Shown here in pieces: positions 1 to 10,689 of a stretch of 64,000 nucleotides of DNA. The number at the start of each line of letters is the position of its first letter. Position 1 is the first letter of the stretch. The notes under the pieces were generated by a model. That model worked only from the letters and a program-made list of their open reading frames with translations, did no database searches and was not told the DNA's origin. Source of the DNA: Sclerotinia nivalis (lineage: Eukaryota > Ascomycota > Leotiomycetes > Helotiales > Sclerotiniaceae); assembly GCA_029531795.1 (NCBI GenBank), contig JAPEIS010000016.1, positions 1 through 64,000 of the forward strand. The letters are read 5' to 3'. Position numbers and translations under genes: made by a program.

Positions 1-75
1 CCTAACCCTAACCCTAACCCTAACCCTAACCCTAACCCTAACCCTAACCCTAACCCTAACCCTAACCCTAACCCT
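1..75. repeat. Telomere repeat (CCCTAA)n
   Basis: About twelve perfect CCCTAA units, then a last unit reading CCCTTAAA. This is the C-rich strand of the TTAGGG telomere used by filamentous fungi, so base 1 is at or near a physical chromosome end and the centromere lies toward higher coordinates. Confidence 0.98.
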
Positions 76-1647
76 TAAATATTTACATAATTCGGTTCTA
101 TTTGAATCAAAATCACTAGGTTTATCATTCTCTTCAGATTTATTATAAAAGAAACAAGATTCACTAGATTTTAAATCTCTTTTCTCTTTATTAGAATTCT
201 GTAAAAATCCAATAAAAAATCAACAAAATTTAAAATAAATCATTAGACGTACGCTAGAATAATCAATTCCTTCTTCTAAACCAGATATACTAACGATAAT
301 TCGATTAAAATCATTAAAAACATTAAAAAAATCATTTAACATACGATTTTGCTCCAATAAACCTAAATCAGAATAATAAAAAGAACAATTTAAAAAACTA
401 GACAAGGAATTTACATCTTTTTTAGAAGGACCAAAAATAATGATTTTATCCTTATTACTTAAAAATGACGTGATTTTAAAATCTTCAATATAAGTTCGAA
501 CTTCAGTAAATTGATTTTCTATATTGAATGAATCAAAGATCTTAGCTTTATAAACAATATTATTTCGAGTACTAGGTGCTCTAATAATTGAAATATTCTA
601 TAAAGATAAATGATTCATTAATTGCTTTTCAATAGAAAGAGGCAAGGTACCAGTTAAAAAAACGAATTGACATTTAGTCAATAATAGAGATCTAAAACGA
701 AATATAATATTACGATAATGAAAACTAGTAATTAATAAATGACATTCATCAATTATAAATTGATCTATCTTCTTTTCATTAATCAATTCAGTCAACTTCA
801 CTATAAAGCTTTCTTTAATAATTGATTTAATACTAATTAAAGTAAGATTTTTAAACTTTCGATTTTCTTCCCAAACGGAACAAGGAATATTGAAACTTTT
901 AGCTCTATTTAAAATATCAGCTTTTAAAACAATCAAAGGAATAATCACAATAGTAATTTTGAAAGTTATTAATGAACTAGTCAATAAATAGCTTAAAGAT
1001 TTACCACTATTAGTAGGCAAAACCCCTAAAATATATGGAACTTTTAATAATATACTTTTTATCAAAATCTCCTGTTCTGAGATTCTAAAAGAAGCAGTTG
1101 AATCATTTAAGAACTTTCTCAATAATTGATTCAATATAATATTAGAAGAAGCAGTATTAGAAAATGATTGAAATTCTGAAACTTTCAATTTTTTAATCAT
1201 TCTATTAGAATTATCATCAATAGAACTACTCTATCGATGATGCTTGCAAGGATTGATTGAATCGGATTCTTTACTATATCTAACTAATAGACTATTTAAT
1301 ATTGAATCTTTTTCTTTTAATATAATTTGATTCCTAATAGTCAAACTACTAACAAAAGGACTTACTTCAACCCTATAATCTTTCAACCCGAGAAATTCAT
1401 GAAATCGCAAACTTAATTCTAAATATTTATTTTGCTTATTTAAAGGAATATTTTTAAATATAGTCCTAGAACACTCATAATGCATATAATCAATATCTGA
1501 AGTATATCCTATTAAACTACTTTGAATTTGATATACACTAGCTTCATTCAAATCATCTTCAAGAGTTAAATCACTTAAATTAATCTTTTCTTTCATAAAT
1601 TCTCTCATAATTCCTACAATTATTTGTCTATATTTTTGAAGATTCAA
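76..1647 (-). pseudogene. TLH: Telomere-linked RecQ-like helicase, helicase domain, broken
   Basis: This is the helicase half of a subtelomeric RecQ-type gene. One reading frame on the minus strand runs from 1647 to the telomere, interrupted by in-frame stops at about 1231, 598 and 220. Visible motifs in order: a Walker A-like PTNSGKS at about 1010, where RecQ proteins usually have PTGxGKS; the DEAH-box equivalent IDECH at about 750; motif III-like LTGTLP at about 650; and a motif V-like ISGLEEGIDY near 280. After the last stop the frame stays open through about 48 codons and enters the TTAGGG repeat in the AGG-GTT phase, which has no stops. The protein therefore lacks a proper C-terminus. 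Telomere-linked helicases sit in this place and orientation in many fungi. The stops and the altered Walker A suggest this copy is dead. Readthrough or a sequencing artefact is unlikely given three separate stops. Confidence 0.8.
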
Positions 1648-1655
1648 ATTAAGAT

Positions 1656-3356
1656 CTAATATTGATTCAGAATATTTTTAAGAATATAAGAAAGATCGGA
1701 AGAAACAAGAGAACATTGATTGAAATACCCTAAATAGGGATTCATTAAATTGAAATCGAATTTAGTACTAGTAATATTCAATACTTTTATAAAAGGATCA
1801 ACACAAACAATATATTTTAATAAGATATTAGAAACAGATATAGATAAATATTTAAGCTTTGAAGCACGAAGTTCTGTACGAGATCTTGATTTATCAACAG
1901 AGATATTTGTAATAAATAAAGAACTTCCAATATCTAAAAACAATTCTCTCTGATCTTTATTAGAATTCTGATACCTTAATATACACAATTCAGTACCTCT
2001 TAAAGGTAAACCACTAGTTAAATGAATTAGTAATAAAAGCATCTTCTTGAATTTCAAAATATCTTTAAGGTAATTCTTATAATTCGATTTATTCAACTTT
2101 AAATTATTGTTCGAAATTACAAAGAAATGATCTCTTAATCTTTCAATATCAATCACTTTATTGATTAGAAATTCGTCATTAAACTTAACATTGGAATGAA
2201 AATCTTTAAATGATTTAAAAGGAGTTTTATTTTCACGATCTTCATATTTACTAAAATCTTCCAATCTAATATATGAGAATTCACCCAAATCAATATTCAT
2301 TAAAATTGATTCATTAAAAAAAGAATAAATAGAATTTAAAATCGATTTAAATAGCTCCTTTAGATTATCCATACGAATAGTAATATCTCTATAAGAAAAC
2401 GTATTCACTTGAGTAAAGCTAATAATAATTAAACTTTCATTAAATAATTCTTTATTCACTTTAAAAGCATAACTTCGATACAATAGAATTTCAGCTAATG
2501 CATTTTGACTATGATTCTGAAAGTAATTAATCATAAATCTAGATAAAATCGAATTCAAAATATAAGTAGGATGAATGATTAATTGACAAATAGAATATTC
2601 AACTACGAATAATTGACTACAATAAATAAAATGAGAATAAAATTGGGATAATTGAAGGGTATCTCGAATGGAATTATTATTTCTAATAGATTGGCAAGCG
2701 AAGAAACAATTAATAGAACTATCGAAGATATTTAAATCAGTCTTTTGTTTAAAGCATATAATTATAATATCTAAAATTAAATCTCTCATCTCAATCAATA
2801 ATTCATTATCTGAATCATTAATTTTAATAAAATTTTCAATAATATTATTAGAATCATTTTCTAAAGAATTTAATTCAGATGATTTAAATGAATTAGATGA
2901 ATCAGATGAATCATTTGAATCATCTGAATCATCTGACTCATTTAAATCATTTGAATCATCTGAATCATCTGACTCATTTAAATCATCCGAATTAGATTCT
3001 TCAGAATCGCTTAAAACAATCGAATTATTATTCTCTTCTTGATTCAAATTCAAACTATTAAATTTGACCTTATTAGCTCTTTTAATGAAAGACTTTTTAC
3101 TGCTTTTTATATTAGATTCTAAAAACCTTTCAGAATCTAGAATCTCATTGAAATCCACAGCTTTTTTAAGTAATTCAATCACTTTAGCTCTTAAATCATT
3201 AAAATCAGAATAAAAAACATTAGGGTGTTTGAAAGAGGTATACATAATGAAACTAAAAAAGGTTTGAAAAAAAGTGAAATATTTAGTACGACTATTAGGA
3301 TTATGAAGAGGTTTAAACCCCTTATTTCTAATCTTATCTTTTTCAAAGCTATTCAA
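1656..3356 (-). pseudogene. TLH: Telomere-linked helicase, central region
   Basis: An open stretch of 566 codons that looks like the middle part of fungal telomere-linked helicases. It begins with PLHNPNSRTKYFTFFQTFFS-type sequence, passes through a Ser/Asp/Asn-rich acidic low-complexity segment at about residues 105-170 (bases 2850-3040), and then has the segment LIHLTSGLPLRGTELCILRY, which I associate with this family. It is out of frame by two bases with the zinc-finger part upstream and also with the helicase part downstream, so two frameshifts or unrecognised short introns separate the pieces. Its start codon is probably internal to the original protein. An apparent plus-strand reading of 2668-3042 is only the mirror of the acidic repeat. 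Confidence 0.65.
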
Positions 3357-3418
3357 AATATTTAGATGAGATTTATTCAGAAATACTACTTTCTCTAAAC
3401 TTAGATATAATAAGATTT

Positions 3419-4306
3419 CTAAATTAGAAAGGATTGAGCTATACGACTCTCAGATACAATATGAAAATTAGAACAAGATTTTAAATCATTAATATCAAAC
3501 TTTTGAATATATTCAATATATCTAGTACGTTCTTGAAATGGAGTAAGATTTTCTAAACCAACTTTAGTAGAATTAATCTTTTGTTCGATACCCTTTAATT
3601 TAGAATCAAAAGTATTCTTCCAATTCTTTTTAATTAAATTCAAATTGAGAGAAGAAGATGATAAATCATTATCTAATTCATCATTTACTTCAATAATATC
3701 ATTTCGAATTGAATTAGAATTTTCATTAGAATGATTCTTTTCTTTAATTTGAACTTCGAAAAATAAACGATTAGATAATAACTCTTGCCCTGAAATATTC
3801 TTGATTAAATCAAAACGCAGATCGAAAGCAATATCTTTATGATTAGAATTGAGATGTTTTTTTAGATTTTTTAGATTAGATTTAATGAGATTACAAATAG
3901 AACATTGAAATAGAGATTTAAGAGGTAATTCAGGAAAACAAAGAATAGAAAATTCAGATTGAAATAATTGAATTAATTTTAGATTGTTTTTCATAGATTC
4001 AATGCTTAAGGAATCATAAATAATACAGGCTTTTTGAATCAATTCTTTTTTATGAAGTGAATTTAAATCGAAAAAGTGTTTTTCCTGAAGATGAATTTTG
4101 AAGTTTTGAATACAAACTCCACAGATATCACAAAGAATAAATTGAAATGCAGAATAATAAGAAATAAATGAAACTTCATTAATCTCTTGAAAAGCTAATT
4201 TAGTTTGAAAGTCCCCAGTTTCTCTAAAATGACTAAATAATTCATTAGTATTGAATTCGAAATAATTAGAAGAAGAATTGGAAAGAGAGTTTTGATAATT
4301 AGCCAT
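3419..4306 (-). pseudogene. TLH: Telomere-linked helicase, N-terminal zinc-finger part
   Basis: A 295-codon frame starting at ATG 4306. It holds two Cys2His2-like fingers: one at about residues 58-76 (CDICGVCIQNFKIHLQEKH) and a second around residues 135-156 with the same CxxC-x12-H-x4-H spacing. Fungal telomere-linked helicases and the OrsD-like family carry such paired fingers at the N-terminus, which supports assigning this as the front of the same broken gene. The frame stops at 3419 and the next part begins 63 bases later in another frame; a degenerate intron is possible but I could not define clear splice sites. The sequence in front of the ATG is a minisatellite rather than an ordinary promoter. 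Confidence 0.6.
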
Positions 4307-4315
4307 TTTTAATAA

Positions 4316-4610
4316 GAATTTAAAGGTTTCGAAGGATTTGAAGGTTTCGAAGGGTTTGAAGGTCTTGAAGGGTTTGAAGGTCTTGAAGGGTTTGAATGTC
4401 TTGAAGGGTTTGAAGGTTTTGAAGGGTTTGAAGGTTTCGAAGAATAGATTTCGAAGAGTGTGAAGGTCTTGAAAGGTTTCGAAGGGTGTGAAGGTTTTGA
4501 AGGGTTTGAAGGTTTCGAAGAATAGATTTCGAGGAATTGGAAGAATCTGAAGATTTCGAAGAGTATGAAGGTTTTAAAGGTCTTGAAGGGTTTGAAGGTT
4601 TTGATTTAGA
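4316..4610. repeat. Minisatellite of GAAGG(T/G)TTTGAAGG type
   Basis: Degenerate tandem repeat of an 8-18 base motif, variants of GGTCTTGAAGGGTTTGAA and GGTTTCGAAGGGTTTGAA, filling about 295 bases immediately upstream of the helicase start at 4306. A longer unit (GAATAGATTTCGAA) is interspersed at about 4441 and 4520. No coding potential is apparent. Confidence 0.9.
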
Positions 4611-4774
4611 ACTGAATTCTGAAGAATAGAAATCAGAATAAAAGCTTCAATATCAATAGATCTCATTGTTTATTGATAGTTGCTATAGCAATACATTCTT
4701 TACTTACTATACAAAAGTCTAAGCTTTAAACAAATTCTAAATTGAACCCTCAAAGATTGATTAATATTTCTAAT

Positions 4775-5165
4775 TTGATACAAATCCTTTGATTCAAAAG
4801 GTAATTCGATTCTGATTTCAAACAAATAAAATTAACTTAATTCTCTACACAATTCGATTTTGAAATTCAAAAAAAGATTCAAATTGAATCGTAGAGGAGT
4901 GGTGACCAAATGATGACTTTTTGTAGGTCACCACTCCCTTGTTTTTATCAATTATCCAAGCGTTTTTTGTTCCTCTTCAAAATCAATCATTAGGGTTAAT
5001 ACTACAGATCATACAATTCAAAAGATAATTCAATTCTAATTTGATAAAAAGTAAATTCAATTGATTCTCTATATGATTCGATTTTGAAATTTCAGAAAAG
5101 ATCTAAATTGAATTGTAAAGGAGTGGTGACCAAATCGAGACTTTTTGCTGGGTCACCATTCCCCT
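4775..5165. repeat. Two direct repeats carrying 12-bp inverted repeats
   Basis: Two diverged copies of one unit, about 4775-4940 and 5018-5165. Each carries GGAGTGGTGACC followed by its inverse: 4896-4907 with 4926-4937 (perfect), and 5120-5131 with 5151-5162 (one mismatch). Each can form a hairpin with an 18-19 base loop. They may be remains of a small inverted-repeat transposon; no target duplication was found. Confidence 0.75.
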
Positions 5166-5174
5166 GTCAAAATG

Positions 5175-5194
5175 GGTCACCACTAGTGGTGACC
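5175..5194. repeat. 20-bp perfect palindrome
   Basis: GGTCACCACTAGTGGTGACC is a perfect 20-base palindrome. It repeats the GGTCACCACT arm of the neighbouring hairpins, now tail to tail without a spacer, as expected from fusion of two inverted-repeat ends. Confidence 0.9.
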
Positions 5195-5251
5195 ACCAAA
5201 AAAATCCTTAGAATAATAGTTAGATTTCACAGGGTAAAAGGAAGTAAGTAT

Positions 5252-5690
5252 TTGAAAAACCTCGATTGGGAAAGCGGTGATTTGCCGGCAGTATCGAACT
5301 TCTTAGGGTTAACTTTGATCAATTATATCTTCATCCACGATTTTTTTATGATAATATAATTAAGTATAGTATTACTTCGTAGTACATAGATTTGGGTTAT
5401 CAGATTTTCATTATTTTATTCAAAAGCTAGAAGTCTTCCTTAGGGTTAGAATGTTCGTTGTTTGAAAAACCTCGATTCGGAAGGCGGTGGATCCATCGGC
5501 AGTACTACGCTTTTCGCCAAATTGAGAAGTGCAGCACTACAATACCTATCTTTCATCAATCATAACTCCTTCTACAACTTTTCAATAATAAAATAAATGA
5601 TTGTGCTGTATTTGTCATATTATTTAGAAGGAAATGTATACCTAAATTTCCAAAATCATATCCTGACCCGGACCCCATATTTACTCTTCT
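5252..5690. repeat. Subtelomeric repeat, left copy
   Basis: About 440 bases matching 42441-42905 in the same orientation. It contains two spaced copies of the motif GAAAAACCTCGATT(G/C)GGAA (5252 and 5462), the shared segment CTTTGATCAATTATATCTTC, and a shared end AAATCATATCCTGACC. No gene is seen. The two copies bracket nearly the whole transposon block. Confidence 0.85.
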
Positions 5691-5699
5691 AGTATTTAG

Positions 5700-7150
5700 A
5701 ATAATGATCTATTTCGAGGTATTTTTGAAAGAATTGTAAAATATATAATTCGATCAATAACCATACTAATTATAGGATCTTGATAGGGATTTCGTTTATT
5801 CCTAGAACTTTATTATCTATACAAAGGATAACAATTTGAATATCCTGAATTGTGATAGCAGAAAAGGCAATTGAACGAATGGAAGTTGAAGGCAAATCAA
5901 ATAGGATATTATTAACTTCAACTATATTGATCAACAGATTATTGATAAATAGATCTTTTTTAGTTTGAATTGTTATAACAAAAGAATAATCTAAAGAATC
6001 TACTAAAAAAAAAGTTCGATATATTCCAACTAATTAATATCATTTTGTTATTTTAAAGATATCTTTTATTTTTTTGATTGAATCAAACTTAGAAAGCTAG
6101 AATTCCTTTTTTGTTTTTTTGATAACTTTTCGAAGATTTTGTTTTGATTCTGGAAAATTGTTCATTCGGTTTTCTTGAACAATTATCCAACAAACCTTGT
6201 TCCACTATAATTGATCTATATTTCAGCCGAGTGATCTTTGAGTTGATCCTATATATACTGATTGTAGAGCTTAAGTAATATCTAAAGCTAATTTATCAAG
6301 ATTTGTAATCGTATTCAGAACTAGTAAATCTAGATTCAATAGATTCTCTATTAATAAAGTAAAGAAAAGTTTTTTGTCTAATATATTGATTCGGAGTCTT
6401 TGGATCGGGTTCTGAAATCTTATATTCCAATTCAAAGTTGTCAATAAGGATCAATGATCGGAAATTGTATTTAAATATAGTGCAGAAATTGTATTAGCTG
6501 TATATAATCCTGAAAGGAAAGCTAGATCAAAAACATTGCCCAAATTATGGGTAGATTCATCGATTGTAGAAAGAAAATTGAAAGAATTTGTATTTAACCA
6601 GATTGTAAAAAATTCTGTAGAATTTGAATATGAAAAACAAAAGGGATTCTATTTCGAATAATGAAGGTTTAGATTCTCTACAAAAAATATAAAATTTAAA
6701 ATATTCGAAAGTAAATCAAAGAGAGATTATATTACTTGATTTTCATTTATATAATCTCTAAAAGTATTATAAATATTAATGATTGTAAAAATAAAACTAA
6801 TTAAAGATTGAATTTGTAAAAATAATAAATCCCGGAAAAATACAGATTGAAGCTGACTAGTTCGAATGTCTACATTTTTATTGGTATAAGATATTATATG
6901 AAACCGGGTTTCCCAATTATCGAATAATATAAAAGTTTCATAAACAAAATGAGATTTAGTAATTCAGTATAAGATATCTAAGAATATATAAGATTCTTGA
7001 ATTAGAATTATATCAATACAAAAATCATTAACTAAGGAAAGTATTAATTCGTATAAAATAGTGTTTTTAGCTATATTAGTTTATAAAATAATCAATAATT
7101 TAAAAGATAATCTAGGATTATATATTAAAAGGAATCGGAAAAGGAAAAGT
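5700..7150 (-). pseudogene. LINE ORF2 remnant, endonuclease part
   Basis: Minus-strand sequence decaying from an apurinic/apyrimidinic-type endonuclease of a Tad1-like LINE. Reading through stops, the segment near 7000-7030 gives DIILIQES, matching the conserved IIIQEP motif, followed by a recognisable TFILFDNWETR segment near 6900. Frame changes and stops are frequent, so no functional product is expected. It lies downstream of the ORF1 remnant at 7200-8440 in the order expected for a LINE. Confidence 0.5.
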
Positions 7151-7199
7151 TTCTAATATTATAAAACGATTAAAAAGATTAAAAAATAGTAGTATCAAT

Positions 7200-8440
7200 A
7201 AAGATAATATCGAAGGAATTCGGATTAAAGTTGAAGAAACAATAGATTCTTCTATAAAGAAATCGGCTTTTGGGGTTCGAGAGCATTTTGTATTAGCACA
7301 AACTCTAGCCCTAGCTTCTTTTGAGGTTTTCTGGATAGCTTGTTTTTCCGATTTGCTTTTGGAGCTTTTGTTAGTAAAACAAAGGGGACAATATAGATCG
7401 TCTACAGGATGGGGGTTTTTACAATATAGGCACTTCGCTGGACAAGTATAAATTGTATTACATCAAATTGAATGATTCTTTTCTGTATATTCGATTGTAT
7501 TACAGATTCGGTATCTTTCTGAACAAAAACAAACTCGAATATTGTACCATTGAAAGCATCGAGTACATTAGATTATCTTGGGTTTGAAAACGATTTGGGA
7601 AATATTAATTATAATTCCTAGAATCCGAAGATTCTTGAGAAGAACTGTATATTGCAAAACTGGAAAACTCAAAAACCAAATAGAATTATACAATCTAGAT
7701 TCTTTGCTTTATATAGATTCAATTGCTTGGATCATTTATTATCCTATATTATCATTGATAACATCGAATATAGTTTCCGATTCGACTGGGACGATGATCA
7801 ATTATTGTGAATCTCCCAGAGTTATAACAATTCGTGGAATATAATTCAATCGATATATAATCTATAATTATTGTCATTCGATTTTATAGATTTCGAATAC
7901 TTTTTCGATTATATTTGAAAGGTTTTCTAAAACTGTTAAGTTCATTAAAGAATTCATATATAATACAAACCTAGTATTTATTGCTTAAACTTCTTTCAAA
8001 AGTTTAGTATCATTTCCTAATTGTCCTTTCAATACACTAAGTACAACAAAAGAACCGGCTTTTCGAATTGAATAATCGAATCCAATTCGAACAAAAAAAC
8101 GAATATCAGTTTTGTATAAAATTTGAGATTGAGTTTTGGATTGAAATCCAATTCGGTTCCCAGTTTTTAGATTTGTAGATTGTATAATTGGTAATAAAAG
8201 AATTGCAGCCTTTTAAGCATAAATAAAATCCTTAAGATATTGAATTATAGAAAGGCCTCTTATAGGTTTAACGATTTCAAACGCAAATACTAGTTGAAAG
8301 ATTTGTATATCAGGGCCAAAAAGATTGACAAAAGTTTTGATAAAAAATTTGATAGATCGAAAAGGATAAAATCCATTGATAAATATATCGAAATACTTGT
8401 TTGCTGTAAAAGAGATATCGATATATAATACAATCAAAGG
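7200..8440 (-). pseudogene. LINE ORF1 remnant with Cys-rich end
   Basis: Decayed ORF1 (Gag-like) of a Tad1-like LINE on the minus strand. Near 7330-7480 the reading with stops ignored gives a Cys/His-rich tail including CLYCKNPHPVDDLYCPLCF, then a basic EKQAIQKTSKEARARVC segment. This arrangement is familiar from fungal LINE ORF1 C-termini. The upstream end (8213-8437) is open for 74 codons with a generic ORF1-like sequence. Many stops interrupt the rest. Confidence 0.5.
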
Positions 8441-8769
8441 TTTTCGAAATCGGGCAAAAAAAACCCGAACTGCTTCGATATTAAGATAGTCGTCCTATAG
8501 CAAAACGATAAAGCTAAAAATCTATTAATCTTCATTTGCTCTATTAGTAGCAGTATTAATTATATTAATAAGGACTTAAAAGAAAAAGGGGATCGAGGGG
8601 GCAAAAGGTATAATGGCGGAAACGCGTCTATACAGTGTCTGCCGGGGCTGAAAAGTTTCGTTTTTAAATCCTATAGATAATAAGAACGATCGATTGATCA
8701 ATAAAACGTAATAATAAATGTATTTTTCGAAAAATTCAATTCTTCGAAAATATTGTATTCCTAGATAAT

Positions 8770-10447
8770 TGTAGTGTGTGTGTATATGTGTGATATTTTT
8801 CGTCCGAGGCTTTGTACGAAGTATAGGCCTCAAATTCCCAATTGGGACAAAGGACGCCAAAAAAGGAAGACTCTTGGGTTTCTAATTAGCTAATTTAAAT
8901 TTACTAGTATTATATATACTAAATGCTTCAATAGGGTTTATATAATTGCTATTGTGTATTGAGTTAATCCTTTGGATAGATATTTCAGTTGTCCTTTACA
9001 ATACAATTAGATCCCTCGATTCCTGATCTTTTCTCCTTCGTTATCATAATCGAGCTTTTTTTTTTTAATATGATTTTGTTAATATAAAGATTTTTTTTTT
9101 TTTTTTTTTTAAAGTTTATACAAACTCAATCTTTCTGAATCAAAACTCAATGCCTTATACAAAGAAAATCCAAAAATAATATAAAATAAAAATAAAAATA
9201 AAAATAAAAATCAAAGCAATTCTTCAATCAATAAATTGTATAAGGAATCGAGGATATATATCCTAATAAAACCTTGTAGATTTAAACCAAACTGCTAGTT
9301 TCGTTGTTTCTTCTATATTTCCCAAAAGATAGGGGATGGCTTCAGATGGTGGTAATTTTGAAAGGGTTTTTTGAGTATTTCCAATTTTACAAAAGTAAAA
9401 ATGAAGAGAGGATTTTCTTTTCTTATATGAGTATAGTATATAAGCATCTTCGTGATTGAAGCGATCGTGATACACTGCGAAATCGCTGTGTTGAGATCTG
9501 GCTGTTAGGATATATTTTAGTATTGTTCGATCAAAAGAAAGTATAATCGATTTGTTATTATAAGTTATAAAAAGATCATTATAGCTTTGTAATGTTGTGG
9601 TTATTTATAGTTTAGCTCTTGTTGATTTGGTATTCGTTTTAGCGATTCTTTCCAAGAAGGTGAGAGTGTAAATAAGATCAGATAGGGATAAGAGTGTTGC
9701 TCCTTCTTTAGTTGCTTTGTTCGCTGCTTTGTTTCTGGGGATATCTAGGTGTTCAGGAACCTATCGAATTCGAATTGAGTTAGGGCGAGTATATAGCAAG
9801 TAGAGCCTGAGAGGTTAAGTTGTAATTAGTTTACAGAATTCTTTAAATATAGATTGAAAGGATTTAGTGGAATGAGAGTCTAATTGTATAGCAATTTCTA
9901 AATTATCCAAGAAAACCTAAAGGTTTGTAGCGAATCTAGTTAAGGGTAGTTGTATTGTTGTTTGAGTATCTTTCAAAGCTGTAGCTGTTTCGGTATCGAA
10001 GACTTCAGTATTATAGTCTAATGAGAAAGCTTGTCGATCCATTTGCAAATTGTATTGATAAATTACTAATTCATCTCCTGTAGCACCATCTAGAGCTTCA
10101 CTTTTCGAACTATCGAAGAAGACTTGTAAATCACTTTTTGGAATTGTAGATATAAATCTTTCGAAATCTTTAGTTGTTTGTTTCTTCGAATAATCGAAAA
10201 GGCTATCGATTCGGGTTTCTATAATAATACACAGTTCTTTGTTCCTTCAAAGGGGAAGAGCAATTGGATTGATATATTCAGTTTTTGGAAGAGCTAGAAT
10301 AATTCTTGAGAATTTTGATTCAACAGTTCTAATCCCAACTTTAGCTAGGATATTTTTGGTTCGAATTCGAAGAGGATGTTTAGGATCTAGCCGAGTTGTT
10401 CGGGTAACGAAGCTCTGGGATATTAAATTTAGTTTAATCTCAGAAAG
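8770..10447 (-). mobile_element. Decayed LINE 3' end, first copy
   Basis: The 3' part of a Tad1-like LINE on the minus strand, also present at 10690-12420 as a diverged second copy. The RNase H region is recognisable near 9700-9760, where the minus strand reads HLDIPRNKAANKAA, matching the GH.GIPGNE.AD..A motif. The terminal zinc-binding region corresponds to 9263-9475. Its 3' untranslated part includes long T runs (9053-9112) and an AAAAT tandem (9179-9212). The upstream end stops exactly at the solo LTR at 10448. Confidence 0.6.
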
Positions 10448-10660
10448 TGTCACGGGGTCCCCGTATATAGTATACGGAGACCGCTCGGGTTCCGACCCAT
10501 AGGAGTCGGACCTCGGATAAGTGTAGGCTAGCCCCGGTCGGGGCTAGCGCTACATATAAATGTATTTAAGGAACCGTTCCTTCTATAGAAACGTAGCTCT
10601 TCGAGCTACATCTTATCAATAAAAGTGATTTCTGTTATCCTGTCTGCTGCCTCCGTAATA
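10448..10660 (+). mobile_element. 213-bp solo LTR, copy 1
   Basis: A 213-base element from TGTCACGG to CCGTAATA, much richer in G+C than its surroundings. It matches the copies at 21495-21707 and 23008-23220 except for three G-to-A differences, two of them CpA-to-TpA on the other strand. It has a TATA-like ACATATAAAT, an AATAAA signal and several perfect hairpin arms. No matching 5-bp target duplication is visible (GAAAG left, GTAAT right), so a deletion or recombination has removed one original flank. A small non-autonomous DNA element is an alternative reading. Confidence 0.7.
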
Positions 10661-10689
10661 GTAATCAATCAAATCAAACTGATTAATAT

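Noticed and set aside
1750..1953. 67-codon plus-strand frame
   Set aside because: Lies opposite the helicase central region without a start context or family match.
2668..3042. 124-codon plus-strand frame rich in Ser, Glu and Phe
   Set aside because: It is the complementary reading of the acidic repeat in the minus-strand helicase gene; repeats of GAATCA-type stay open in several frames.
7578..7844. 88-codon plus-strand frame
   Set aside because: Overlaps the LINE ORF1 remnant on the other strand, and shows no conserved motif.
10239..10502. 87-codon frame ending in the solo LTR
   Set aside because: Shadow of LINE sequence on the opposite strand plus LTR sequence.
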